This document shows positions 47,362-60,239 of a stretch of DNA of 64,000 bases, in pieces (positions within the stretch are counted from its first letter, which is position 1; each line of letters begins with the position of its first letter). The stretch spans positions 124,001 through 188,000 of the forward strand of contig JAURVB010003251.1 of assembly GCA_033002965.1 (NCBI GenBank), in the 5' to 3' direction. The stretch comes from Piper betle (taxonomy: Eukaryota; Streptophyta; Magnoliopsida; Piperales; Piperaceae). The notes under the pieces are model-generated. The model searched no databases. It was not told the DNA's origin and saw only the letters and a list, made by a program, of their open reading frames with translations. Position numbers and translations under genes: made by a program.

Positions 47362-50252
47362 CTAGCGTGCCATGTTATCGATTCCAGAGTTCAAGAGGAT
47401 GGTTAGCCTTCTTGCTGTCTCTGTAAACTCACTGCAACAGTTCAGCCACTAAATGAGTGCTAACTTACATATTGGCAAGTCAGAAGTGAATGAACTTTTC
47501 GTCTTCTTTTTTTTAGGGTAGAAAATGAAAAACCTAAGACAAATATCACCTGAATGGATCGTCTCCGATGTGTTTAACAGTGCCTTTTGCATCGCGATAG
47601 AGCACATTGCCCAGAGTTTCAGATCTTTCAATCCCAAACATGTGTGCTAGCTTCCTGAAAAGTTCTTCATAGGAGCCAAGAACTGAGAGATCAAGGGTTC
47701 GTCCGACGTCTTCCGACTCCATGAACACCTTGCAGTGACCAGTCTCCAGTCCAAGGTCACTGTTCTTATGATCCTTGCGGAAAGGGAACACTTCGCTGGA
47801 GATATTATCGAGAAACCCATTGGAAGATGAGTTTGGGGATTTGTCAGCACTCCCATCTGATGAACTGCTCCCCGAATTGCTACCAGATAGCTGTTCCTCG
47901 GTGTGTATGGGCTGCCCAAAAAGAATAAACTGAGCAGTTTTCACCTCAGCTTTCTTGGGGCTATGTCCAGAATTCCCAATAGTAAGCAAGCAAGACACAT
48001 TCTCTGTAACAGAGTTCATGTGTCCATGGAAAGGAACCCTGGATGGGGAAGTACTGTGGTGTAGGCCGACGGATCGAAAACTGCCAGGAAACATACCTGA
48101 CTGCAGCTTGTTTAGATGGAGATCTGATAAAGATAAACCAAATTGAGTATGCCTGGCTCCCTGTATGCCTGCAGGAGGATTGTTTTCCGGGTTGAGACCA
48201 CACAATGAGTTCCTAAATCCAAATAGTTGGGGGTTGCCAGAGAACTTAGGAACTGAAATTTCACCATCCATGGGGAAATCAAGGTGTGGGACTGGGAGCC
48301 GCAACCTTTTCCTCGGTGGTGAGAATGGTGTCAAATGGATGGCTGGCATATTGGAGACCAGCTCAACCAGCCATGGACTAACACACTTAACATTTTGAAG
48401 CAAATCAGGCTCATCCCATGTCACCTGAAAAAAGAGTCCAAGCATTATGATCTTTAGATTCTTCCAACTAATTGTCTGCAGTCTTTCATTTATTTATTCA
48501 TGTATTTTCAGAAGAAGAAAAAAAACAAACAATAAAAGGATGATTCAGAAATCTCAAGCAATAGAATCCTATGCAGGTGAACTGAAAATTGCAAACAAGG
48601 ACATGAAGACTCCTCACTCACAATAAACTAATGTCAATAAAGGAAGACAGTTATAAATGTCAGCAGTAAAAAGATAAAGAGAAAAAAAATCAGGGTTAAT
48701 CAAGAGAACAAGAAAAAGCTCTACAAATGAATAGATCAATGAGAAAGACAAACCTAAAATAACGTGCACGGAGAGAGAGACAAGACATACATACAAAAAA
48801 TTATTTCATCTTCAATACGCAAACTCCTAAACTTAGACGGTTTTCAACTATCACTAAACATCAGATTGCAAAATTAATCCAGAAGTTCACGTTAAAGGAA
48901 AAAACGTCATTCCCTTCCAACCATATAATGCTACGCATCAACCACGACAAGCATGATAACAACAAATGCCACAGCTAACAGAAACTAGTTGTCATATCAT
49001 ATCCTGTCAATAATATAACATTTAGGACCAACAACAGCAACTTCAAGCCAACAAATTTCACAGCTAGCAGAAAATTTTGATATCTCAACTTCTCAACTTC
49101 GACATAGCAAATTCCACATCTAAACGAAACAACAGACAACCCAACTGACAAAAAACACTCAAAACTGGAATAAACCTTGAGCCAAAGTCTACTCTACCTG
49201 AAGAGCTCGCCATGGAGAAGTAGGCCAGCGCACAGGGTCGGCAGGTTGAACAGAGGAAATGGTGCCCATAAACCAGCTGATCCGGGACGAATCCTCGGTC
49301 TCAAACGCCATCTTGAACCTCATCCCAGGCCGCCATTGAACCCTAGTAACCACACTCACCGCCGAGGCCTTGACAACAAACTCCGGAGTGTTAGCCCGGG
49401 GATAGTAAACAACCTCAAATGGCTTCCCGGCGGCGGCAAGCCTGGCAGCCTCAACCACACACTCCGGCCTCACTCTAGCTTTCCCATAGCCATGGCCGGC
49501 GCCCCTCACCACCTTCCCACCACCACACTCCTCCCTCCACAACATGGACAACCCGTTGTACGGATTCCAACCGGATTGGGAGTCGGCACCTCTCTTGGCC
49601 CTTCGGATTCCGACACAGAGATCTTTGTCGGCTGTCTTGAAGAACACGATCGAATCGCCGGCCACCAGCTTCTTCTGGTTGACGAAGATGCTCCAACCGG
49701 TGGTCAGGAGGTGGCGCCGGGGGGTGCCGCGGTAGATGTGCCGGAACTTCCAGAGCTGGCCGTGGACGTCCCGGGCCAGCAGGGTCTGCACCGGCGGGTC
49801 GGCGGCGTAGTTCAGCTTCGGGAAGATGGTCTCGGCGCAGTAGCGAGGCACCGAGAACCCGCCGCCGTTGTTGGCGTCGGACTGCGTCAGCGTCTTCGCG
49901 AACGACGACGGCAACGGCCGCGGCGGGGGTGGGGGTTGCCCGCGGTGTCGGCGGTGGCATCCCCGGCGTCGGCGTGAGGGATGGCGGCGGGGACCAGGCG
50001 GAGCTTGGCGAAGACCTCGTCGGTGTCGGCGTCGGCCATGAAGCGGACGCCGGCGACGGCGCAGGGGACGGCGGCAGGGAGGCGGCCGGCGAAGTCGACA
50101 GCGCCGGCGGCGTGCTCGGCGTGGCCTTGCGGGAAGTAGAAGACGTTGGAGCGGACCGCCGGCATTTGCACCATCCCGCCGGCGCAGGCGTGCCATAGCT
50201 GCTCGTCCACGTCTTTCATGGCGTCGTTGATCGGACCAGTGAAGTTTAGCAT
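47362..50252 (-). CDS. Auxin response factor of the miR160-regulated ARF10/16/18 clade
   Basis: Three exons on the - strand: 50252-49198, 48424-47550 and 47431-47362, giving 666 residues after one correction. The N-terminus has DEQLWHACAGGMVQMPAVRSNVFYFPQGHAEHA, then a B3 DNA-binding domain (SFAKTLTQSDANNGGGFSVPRYCAETIFPKLNY to DLCVGIRRAKRG). The ARF domain ends [38 protein letters not shown]. The C-terminus is a PB1 domain: GHCKVFMESEDVGRTLDLSVLGSYEELFRKLAHMFG to YRDAKGTVKHIGDDPFSEFTETARRLTIL. The clade represses auxin-responsive genes; QFILFGQPI carries the LFG word of its repression motif. The first 120 residues and the B3 part are in different frames. Adding one C in the C-rich run at about 49925-49935 (+ strand G5TG5) joins them (AGNPHPPPRPLPSSFAKTL). 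The start is the first true ATG (50252); 50219 (MKDVDEQLW) is the alternative. Confidence 0.94.
48150..48170 (-). promoter_or_regulatory. miR160 target site in the ARF mRNA
   Basis: In the part coding AGIQGARHTQFG, the + strand reads as miR160 itself at 20 of 21 positions (only the last base differs). The - strand mRNA is therefore almost perfectly complementary. This is the conserved site that defines ARF10/16/17-type genes. Confidence 0.95.
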
Positions 50253-50840
50253 GTCCACAACCAACAAACACGACCTGCAAACAATTATCGAATTTGAGTG
50301 TCAAGCGCAAAAGCACACACCTTCTGATCTACCAAAACAGCAACAAGCTCTGCTTTTCTTTTGTTTACCTACCGCTCAAAGAACAAGACCAGTTGAAGCT
50401 AGAATGGATGTTTGGATGTCCCAAGATCAGCAAAAACTGCAGCAGCAGCAACAACAGCAACAATAAGAACAACAAAACGTTATTAGCATGAGGAGTGAGT
50501 ACGGGTCGAATGGGTGGGTGGGAGAGGGAGAGGAGAGGAGAGGAGAGGAGAGGAGAAGGGGCTAAAAAACGATGCCCACCCATACTCAACACGCATATTT
50601 GATGGACTCCATCACCAACCTCGGCCCATCTCTCCTCTTCCCCGAAAAGTTCAATAACTCCATTGTAGCTCCAACCAAACAAACAACAGGGACATGAACT
50701 TCGACACAAATCCGACACACCAAAAAACCAAAAAACCCAACAAAGGAACTGATCTTGTCTGATCAAAGATCACAACTTTGGGGAGCGTTAGAACCTAAAA
50801 GTACCTCTTTTTTCACAAGTACTTGGTACTTTATTTATCC
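50253..50840 (-). promoter_or_regulatory. ARF 5' leader and promoter region with repeats
   Basis: Upstream of the ARF start are a CAG/CAA-type repeat (50436-50466) and a GGAGA pentanucleotide repeat (about 50519-50557), both read as pyrimidine- or GTT-rich on the coding strand. A TATA-like ATAAATAA (- strand, 50831-50838) could start a leader of about 550 nt. The leader shows no clear introns. Confidence 0.4.
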
Positions 50841-50849
50841 GGAGTGGAA

Positions 50850-53800
50850 ACGTGGAGGGCGGAACCGAAGCAGCAACCCTTTTGAAAACGAAGTTAGCTC
50901 CAGATTCGGCTGATTCTGGGGAGATATCCCAGGCCTCACCCTTGGACTAGGCCGGCCGAGTCTAAGCTACACTTCTTCCACTCCATGCTCGCCTCTTCGC
51001 ACCCTCAATCCCCTCCCTGCCCTCCACCTCTCTGCTTCTCCTTCCCATGTCTGGTTTTCTGAAATTTCTCCTCCTACCCGTAACACACTAAATGCGAGTG
51101 GTAATTTAGTATATAATACATGGCCTTCTACAATAAGTCCCCTCTTTGACGGATGTTTTCTTTTTTCTTTTTCTTAATCATGATGGATGCATTTTTTTTT
51201 TTAGTATGAGTGACATGAAATTTTGGAAGCATTTAGATGTTTTTTTGTTTTTTTAAAAGGGTATAAGAGAACATTGCGTCAAAAAAATAGTAATGATAGC
51301 ATAAATAAATGGTTTAGTTCGTTTTCATGAATTTTTTTAAAAACAAATTTTTATAAATTTTTTGGGTAAACTTTAAATTCATTTGATTTGGTTTAAATGA
51401 AAAAAGACGAAATTTACATTCAATTGATCGAGAGAGTGACATTTGGATAATACTTTTTTATAAAAAAGACAAAATTTAAATTATAAACCCAAAATCCGTC
51501 TGTGCCAATGAACCAGGGCGTGTCTTTATAATATATTCCTGAAATCACATCTATGTATGGTCTTTAAAAGTTAAATCATTCATTAACTTCACTATTATAT
51601 ATAGGTTGTATATAATCTCTGAAATGTTGAAACCATTAGAGGTTGATTATACCTGAAAATGAAGAAAAATTAGAACATATTATTTTTGTGAAAGTCTTTC
51701 ATTTAACGCTCGGCGAGAAATTACCTAGTTTGTAATTTTTTTCTGAGAAAATAATCAATTTGGTGTTTCCATCACCATGTCAATTAGTTGATCTGTTAAT
51801 TTGTTATTAACGAGTCAAGCGGATTAGGGGGTGCGTAATTGTAGGTTTGTGCTTTGTAGCAAAATTAGGAGAAGATCATCACATCGGACGGTTGTCAAGC
51901 CATTCGAGTAGCAATCAATGGCTTGGATGATGCCAACTATGGCTCTACCCGTTTAAGCCGTTTAGAATGCTAAACAGTGCTTTTCTTAGAATGTCGGCAG
52001 GTTCAAGTGCTATGGGAAAAAAAGTGATATTTATATTAAAAAAGTACTATGTCACCTATTTTGTACTTATTTTGTTTTTTAAAGATTGTACCATTTTTTT
52101 ATTAAAAAATGAAGTTAAAAATTTGTACCAAGATTTCATGGCTATAACATCAAATGCTAGGAGTAGGAATTTATAATTATTAATTATTTATTGTATTCTC
52201 TAATAATTATTTGCTTTATGAAATGCATCTTTTTTTAAGGGGACAACAATTTCGCATTTACACAACCCCATAATCTTTTATGTTCTAAGTTTTCTTACAT
52301 CAATTAAAAAAAATCAAATCACTAATTTTTTTGGTATTTGACAAAAATACTATGTGACTGTGAGAAGGTCTGAATTCCTCAGACATATGTGTATTAGATT
52401 TAACTGATCAAAATATTATCTTAACAATGAATTATAAAAATATAAAAAATAATTAATTTATAATTTATGAATTATGGGCCAGACAAATTTTTTTTAAAAA
52501 ATTTCGGTTTTCAGTAAATTTAGTTTTAAATTTTTAAATATTAGTCAATTTGATGTTTTTTGCTAGTTGCTATTTATAATGTCAGCGGGTCACTTTTTCT
52601 TCATTACCCTCATCCACTTTGTATCATTTCAAGCTTCGGCCCGGCTTATCAACCAACTGAACCGGCCGGTTTTTGATGTTTTACCATGCAATAAAAAATA
52701 ATTTCTCGTTATTAGACGATTTTAACACGTCATAATAATACATACAAATTAGAGTAGGTTAAGTTGCAGTTGAATTTCCAACTATGGATAATCAGGTATA
52801 TCTTTTCACTTAAATTATTCCTTAAAAATAAGAAGTTAAAAAATTTAATATAATTTAATTGTAATCGATCTCGGGCCAGTTATGCCACACAGAGTCAGAG
52901 TTATGAATGCGAAGGGCTAATTAGGACTTGCAAAATGTGGGTAATTAGGTAATGTCAATTATTATCACATACTATATCGAAAGTATAAATATGATAGCAT
53001 TCTGACATTACAAAATCAGTGTCTGAATGTCTTTGTCCTTTTCATATTCTTCCTTTCACAAGTTCACTGAGAATGGATGGTAAGATCAGAGAGGTTGAAG
53101 ATTGGTCTAAAAAAAACAAATGGAGATGGGGAAGAGGACAGTGTGGCCCTTCTGCCACACTCCACTGCACTGGCAAGGATACAGACTGAGATGGACACAA
53201 CACACAGCAAGTGGTGAATCCCAACCTATCTATAAACAAATACTTCTGAAATGACTTTCTTTTATTAATGTAGAATTATGCCCATCCCTCATTTTAATAT
53301 TAATATAAGGACGTAAATAAGCCTAACTTAATCGGTGGGAAGTATTTTAAATTTAGTTTGATTGGCTTTAACTTATATTTATTAATTTTATATTTAAAAA
53401 ATATTAAGTTCGAAATAAATAATTTGTTAAATAACAAAAAGAATTTGAGCCTAATCGGTTCGGATTGATTCGAAATTTAAATTTGATATATTTAAATTTA
53501 AAAAAATATTTGGTTCAATTTAATTTATTAATATTATTAAAATTATATTAAATTTATATAATATTATAAATTTTTTTAATTTTATATAAATTAAATATGA
53601 GTTAATAATAAATATTTATTTAGTTCAAGATCAACTCAAAAATATAACAAGCGGAATACAAACTAATTTTAAATATTATAAATTATAAACAAGCTCGGCT
53701 CTACTCAAAATAATAAGGCTCTTACATTACTCAAATAAAAAACATCCCTCTTGTTCCCGGCTCCGCTCATTTACTCCTTTACTCCTTTGCTTCGAGAAAC

Positions 53801-56800
53801 ATATTAACGTGTATATTTTGCAACTTTGGACTTATTAATTAATGTCAATATCCTAACAACTTCTGGCACTGGCAAGGGAAGGCTGCTGAGTTTTCTGCTA
53901 GAAAAGTAATTGACAAGATGACTTGCAAGCCAGTTAACCTATGAAGGATGTCAGAGGCTAAAATATAGATTCTGCCCTCTTTATCATTTGACAGAAGAAC
54001 ATTGACAAAACACTTAATCTCGTCTGGCTCTTCAATCTTACTGCTGCTGGCAAGTTAGGAGTAATAAACACATCACTGACTCAGCATATTAATTGTGGGA
54101 TGGGGAATTTGGCCCACCAGAACTATCTATGTGAGGTGAGTGGCCATTCTCTTCACTTTCACATTTTTATCGAAGTAACCACAATGTGGCCATAAGTTTC
54201 ACCTGATAACATAAACAATATCATCAATTCGGGAGAAATGTTGAAATGGGTCATGATAGGATGTGAACATCTTGAAAGTAGCCGGCGAGAATGTTAATGG
54301 GAAGATGAAACTTTTAGTTATTTAGAAGTCTAAAGTTGAATTGCGGCAAAACCCATATATAATATCCTTGGCAAGCAACAGCGAAGAGTACTTCTTGGCG
54401 AGGAAAGGGAAAGTCAGTTTATTGTATCCTTCCCTGAAGGGGGCACTCATTGGGCAAGTAGAATCTAATTTTGTTTGACTTGAATTCGGCTTGTTTGATT
54501 TCAAGTTTAAATCGAGTTAAAAAATATTCAAGTCGAGTGAGTTCAGTTAGGGTTTAAGTTAACTTAATTTTTATATATTGATATTATTTTTCTTATAATT
54601 TATTTTTAATTTTTAATTTTAATTAATTATCTCAAATTTGATTTGATATAGTTATGCATAAAAAATAAATTAATCATGTATAAATTTATTTATTTTTATA
54701 TTATATAATAATATTTTATTATTTGATTATATTTATATAAAAAAATTAAAATAAATAATCTTATCCCTTATTTAAAGTATTAAACTTCGAACCAAGGTGA
54801 GTTGTGCATATAAAAACTCAGCCCGACTCATTTAACATCGAGTTGCGCTTCTAGTGGAGCATTGAGCTAAATTGAGTTTGCTTTGAAAAGCTCCGCTTCC
54901 CGGTTCCCACTGACACAACTTTACATCAACTGGAGTTCACGCCTGCATTAGTGGAGTTTATATGAGGCCATCCTGCAGCCTCATTTATAAAGAGTCAAGT
55001 GGTAACATTTTATGGAAGCAAATTCTTATGTCGCTTTCTTATGATTATGTTTTTAAAATTCAGATGCATAGAGTTTTCAGTAGGGATCAAATCGTTGGCA
55101 TATATAGATGTTCAAATATTATTATGCTTGAGCACATTTGCAAATTACGACAATGGTGAACGACCCACTTGACAAAACAGCACAGATTGTCTCCACCATG
55201 ATCTTTCAAGAAGCCTCAAACTAATATTCTGGAAAAGAACAAACTTTGCACATGGACTCCATTGAATTAGGATCCACCAAAGGTGGGTATTAGCATAATG
55301 CAGCAGCTCGTCCAAGAAATAGGCAACAACGAGATGCTTATCATGTCCCCTCAACCATTCAATTTTGCCCCAATAGCCACGCATGGCAAGCATCACATGT
55401 TAACCTCTAATGAAGTTAGTCTGATCATACCGAGGTTGAGGTTCATATTCGAGGTCTTGGGATGGGAGAGCTCTTGTTTCATGCGTGGATTTCAGTGAAC
55501 TAAACAAATGAGCAATTAGCCATTTGTGTTGAGGAGTGTGCACTGGTTAAGCTTCATGTTTGACAATTAAACGTTGCTTCGGTTAAGCTTCATGTTTGAC
55601 AAACAAACGTTGCTTCGGTTAGGGCTATCTATGTTCAAGCTATGACCACTTGGGAATCGCAAAGTCCACAATGGGCAGACCCGGATTTCAATCGTCAGAA
55701 TATCGATGCTAATATGAAGAAAGACTTTACTCTCTTCGAATTGAATTGAAGACATATTATAGTGCTGCATGCCCGTCAAATGTGATATACTTCGATTACT
55801 CAAAAGTATTGAATTGCCCACAAAGCTAAGGTTGGTATATATGAACTTGGTTCTCGTATTCGTTCCATGCAAACAAATATGGTTCTTCTGTTATTCAGAA
55901 CTGATGTAGCATGCTGTAAACGATTGACTTCAAATTCAGATAAAAAACAGGATAGGAAGTTAAAATGAAAACATTGAGAGAAGGTGGGCATGCATGGGCT
56001 ATTGGGATTAGCAAACCTCATTTTATGGGATAATGAGTGATTCGTTTGTAGGATTGGGATGGGTATTACACGTGAATAGAGACGTTCAGGGAAGAAAAAA
56101 AGATAGGAGGGGGAATGGGAAAGGGAAGGGGTCAACAGCAACAGAAGGGCGCGTCCGGTGGCAGGGCCGTTGTCTCCGGCGTTGGACGAGGAACAAAGAT
56201 TCCGGAGACCCTTCTCATTCATCTCTCACATAATACTTAATTTAGAACTTTCGTGTTCAATATTTTTTCATGGGGATCTTGGTTTTTAATGTTTTAAAAA
56301 CACACATATATCATTTGAATCTATGATCTTAGAAAAACCCAAGAAAATTTATACGATATGTATCTCTACTCTTGTATCTACTGTTGTGTCATAAACCGTA
56401 AAAAATTTTTACAATTAAAAAAAAATAGGGCCGGCCACTTGGCGTTCCGTGGTTGGCCATTTTTCATCAGCATGAGTAGCAGCCAAGCGTCCGGAATAGG
56501 TTTGGGGCTGGAATGAGTCATATGGGCCTTGATAGTCAAATGAATAAGGCCATCTAGCCGGTACAAGATTTTTCTTCTCTGGACAAAAATTAAATCTAAG
56601 CTCTATTACCCAAAACCAAGAAAACTATGTGGGCCTTGATGTACAAACGAATAAGCCTATCTAAAAGTTCAATGGTAAAGGCCAGGAAGGAGACAACCGG
56701 TAATAATCCGCTTCGGATAGAATGGATTGTCCACCGACCAAATGACCAGATGTAAGGCTTTGCCAATTGAGATCATAGCCAGGTTCAACCCCGGCAATTT

Positions 56801-58646
56801 AGGGGTTGATTGAATTGAACACTTAATAGAGAGCTTCCATCTTGCTTTTAATACATGAAATGAAATAGAGGCTCATGATCCCGGTCCTTTTGGCTTAATC
56901 TTAACCCTTTCAACCTTAAGTTGAATTGTTTTATAGTGGTTGAATGATAATTGGTACTTTGAAACGATTGCCTTTCTTGGGGGCTCTTTTGAAATGAACA
57001 AGTGCATGAAATTATCTGAACATATGGTTGACTTATTAACCAGGAAAGAAATTCTTGGTCAGGAACTTTAAATTTTCTAGGTAGAGCTAAGCGTATTTTT
57101 TATTAAATTTCATTTATTAGACAGTTACAACTTAATAATGTTGGAAGATTTTGGTTCTTGACCATTTTTTTTCGGCTCGGCAGATCTCTTGCTAAATGAT
57201 CTCCTCTGCAGACTGTATGATCCCCTGCTAAATTGTCTCTGCAGTGGAAAAGTAATGGGTAAGATTACTGTTGTTGGATCATCTGCCACTCATCTGCCAC
57301 TGCAATTTCCTCAACCATTCCACCATCTAATCATCTGGGCTATGAATAGGATCAAATGCCCAATAGAGTGTATGATTAGGCTACATGCTTCTTCCCAAGC
57401 CGATGCCTTTTCTCTAGCAAGACCGCCCAAAGACAAGAGCCACTAAGATGCATATATATTGTTGGAGACACAAGGACCCAATGTTTCCCGATTCCAGTTG
57501 ATGGCTTGCTCCCATCATAATTGTTCATCCCCATGTAATAGCTCATAGCTCAAACTGGTATTCATCATCTAGTACGATTCTGGTCCTTTCAGATCCTGCT
57601 GCACCAACACCTTCTTTATATGGAGGTGAGGTATGAATTTGTGAGAAAGGCCCACATCCTGTCTCTACCTCTGAATGTATCCGCTTCAATGCAATGGCTT
57701 ATCACTCTTATGGCCCACATCCTTGTAATTGATAGTACTGCCGACACGAGGGCATGCAGCTGTATGATTACAATAGCATGGACGGGAAATTAAGAGACGC
57801 CAAAGAATTCACCCTTCTGATACACATATTTTCCGTGAATATCATCGACTAAGAAACTCGTAAGCAAACCAGGGTGTGCAAGTACTGTAGCACTGTGCCA
57901 CCCTGATATGTACTCTACTTATCAAAACGCATAGCTTTGCTCTCTGACTTAACACAGCCGAACCTTCAAGAATTGAAGTTGGTATAGTGAAGCTTTTTGA
58001 CATGGACATAACATTGCCAGATGCAGTTGAGCTATGTTTTTGGCAGGCATAGTGGCCAAGCTACCAGAGTCTCTAATAGGAGGCAAACATATTCTTCTTG
58101 TGAGCTCCCATTGAAAGCCAAATTTGGAAGTGTAGAAGAACAAGTGAGGAGACAGCACCTTCGATCAAAAATATGAAGGGTAGAATTTCTTACTCCTTGA
58201 ATTATTTGAGGGCATTTCACATTGTGGATCATATGAATTAGTCTTATATATGAAACCCCAAAGAGTGCTGGCATCAAATCTCTCTCCAATGTTGGAGAGA
58301 AAGATGAATAGATATTCAAGCAAGGACAAGTAAATAAGCTTGGGAACATAGAACCTAGCTAAAACAACAGGAATGGCAGCAAAAAGAATGCAAATCAAAC
58401 ACCTACATAAAAAAGGAAGACTAGTGACTACTCTAACACTCCCTTCCCCAAATTGTTCTTGTGACAATCTACATGCCTCTTTTTTTAACCAACTTAAAAG
58501 ACCTTGATCTTTGATCTTCAATCTTAAATTCTCATCTAACTTAGAATTTAGCCTCCCCTCCTTCACCATTTTAATCACTGAATTCACTACCACTGTACAA
58601 AATTGTCTCAAGAACAATGATCATCAAATCCATGGTTTGCAGCAGC
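50850..58646. other. Gene-poor stretch, 7.8 kb
   Basis: I recognise no gene. A CTCGA/GAGTCG-ended AT-rich repeat lies at about 54470-54860. A 35-37-bp tandem repeat (GGTTAAGCTTCATGTTTGACAA...) lies at about 55547-55620. A GGCC-rich patch occurs at 56428-56460. The region 53870-58600 is less AT-rich and reads like old, decayed sequence. The frame at 58165-58617 (-) starts with a non-ATG codon and probably lies in the GATA 3' region. Confidence 0.35.
55547..55622. repeat. Short tandem duplication
   Basis: Two copies of a unit GGTTAAGCTTCATGTTTGAC followed by AAACGTTGCTTC, period about 37 bp, are nearly identical. Confidence 0.8.
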
Positions 58647-59605
58647 TCAATTGTGTACATTGCAATCAAGCAATGCCATGTTGGTGTTGTTGTTGATGTT
58701 GATGTTGTTCTTGCGGACAAAGTATGGGACGGGGGCCGGCTCCTTCTTCCCGGACTTGATCCTCATCTCCACCACCTTCTTGTGGGAGTTGGAGTGCACG
58801 GCGGCGACAAACGTCGGGCTCGCCGCCGGTCGGTACTCCGGGAACAGCCGCCCGGACTTGTACCGCACCCCGCAGGCGTTGCACAGCGTCTTCGGCCCCG
58901 ACGGCCCCGCCCGCCACTGCGGCGTCTTTGTTATCTCGCAATGCATGCACTTCCTAACCCCCGCCGCCGCCGACGCCTCCCAGATGCCGGCCGCCGGTGC
59001 CAGTGCCGGCGCCGGCTTCTTCTTCTGGGAATGGGCGGCGGCGAAGGAGTCGGGGAAGAGGAGCGGCCGGGGGAAGAACGAAGCGGGGCGGGGGCGCTTG
59101 CTGCGGGCCCGGCCGGGGACGGCGACGGCGGCGAGCGGGGCCGCCTTGCCGGCGGCGGAGCTGCTCTCCAGTACCGAGACGGGGCTCGCCGTCCGGAACC
59201 GGGCGCCTTTCTGCAGTAGCTTCGACTCCGCGGCCACGCTCCCGGCGGCGAACGAGTCCTCCACGAACGTCGACAGCCACTCGAGCTCGGCGATGTCCTC
59301 CATCTGCAAAACCAACAACCGCTCAAACCTGGCGGTAAAGATCGAAACTTTTTCCGGTCAGGGAGTTGGTGGTGCTGGGCGGCGGCGCTTACCGGGACGG
59401 CGAGGCCGGCTGCGAGGTCGTCGTCGGAGAAGGGCGGGGAGCTGGCAGCGGCTCCGCCGTCGGCGACGTCCCAGAGCCTGGCTTGGGCTTCGCCGGGGAG
59501 CAGTTCGGCGTCGCCGGCGATGTCCAGGCTTTCCACCGGGAAGTCGAGTAGGTCGTCAATGTGGTTGAAGAAGTCGCCGCAGACATCTTCTTCCATCATC
59601 CTCAT
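58647..59605 (-). CDS. GATA zinc-finger transcription factor, class A
   Basis: Two exons on the - strand: 59605-59393 and 59303-58647, GT-AG, 289 residues, no frame defect. The N-terminus [25 protein letters not shown] is typical of subfamily I GATA factors (GATA1/4/9/12 type). [11 protein letters not shown] follows at the start of exon 2. The single type IV zinc finger has the plant spacing C-x2-C-x18-C-x2-C: CMHC...[18 protein letters not shown]. After it come [21 protein letters not shown] and [13 protein letters not shown] basic RKKP-like stretch (SQKKKPAP) precedes the finger. Such factors bind WGATAR sites in nuclear promoters. The C-terminus is an Asn-rich [10 protein letters not shown] tail. 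The start is the first of three Met codons after a leader; a leader intron is likely (59643-59742). The coding sequence is very GC-rich. Confidence 0.94.
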
Positions 59606-59642
59606 TTCTTTTCCTGCCTTCGCAACCGGTTGTGCTTTTGCC

Positions 59643-59742
59643 CTGACAATAAAACAAAAGTAACAAACACCAAAAATCAAAAAGAAAAAAATAGTCACAG
59701 CAAATTCAAGCCTCTGACAACTACAATCTCTAAGAGCTTTAC
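59643..59742 (-). other. Probable leader intron of the GATA gene
   Basis: The - strand donor ACAAG|GTAAAG (ends exon at 59743) and acceptor TTTTATTGTCAG|GG (exon resumes at 59642) define a 100-nt intron with a pyrimidine-rich end, 37 nt upstream of the ATG. Confidence 0.5.
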
Positions 59743-60169
59743 CTTGTACAACTCTGCTATTGAAACAATCAAAGCACTCTTTTTGGTTCGAAGATGTAAA
59801 CCTTGCCAGCTCTCAAAGGAGCTCAGAGCTCACAGCAAGAATGTCACACTTCTCTACTCCAAGTATTACTACCGACAGCTTAAGGTCTACTTCTGGTAGG
59901 TGAGGCTCCTCTTCAGTGCAAGCTGTATCTTTTACCCCACACCAAGTGTCATGTTGTCACCTCATTAGCTGCTCCTCACCACCGTTGTCCCCACTGCTCT
60001 CCACACCTGCTCTTTCTCTTCTCTTTGCTCAGAGTTTACGGGGGGGCGCAGAGACGAAACGGGTAGAAGAGGGAAGCGGACAGCAACAGCTCCTCTGATG
60101 GGATTCGTCCACTGTTTTTGTTGCTCTGCTTCGATCGTCCTCTCTACCGCCAACCCTTCCCTCGCTTGC

Positions 60170-60181
60170 TTTATATATATA
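60170..60181 (-). promoter_or_regulatory. TATA box of the GATA gene
   Basis: TATATATATAAAG on the - strand lies about 565 bp upstream of the start codon. It is followed by a purine/GC-rich leader, predicting transcription from near 60140. Confidence 0.5.
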
Positions 60182-60239
60182 CACAAAAGTTCGGTTTTCT
60201 TGTTGGCTTTGTTCTTTAATCACGAGTGATTATGTAGGT

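Noticed and set aside
49177..49977. 266-codon + strand frame
   Set aside because: Antisense shadow of the ARF first exon.
58165..58617. 150-codon - strand frame downstream of the GATA gene
   Set aside because: Starts at a TTG codon, no recognisable family; most likely GATA 3' UTR or intergenic sequence.
58617..59568. Long + strand frames (200 and 305 codons) and second - strand frame of 255 codons
   Set aside because: GC-rich shadows of the GATA gene; the - frame runs through the intron into the wrong phase.
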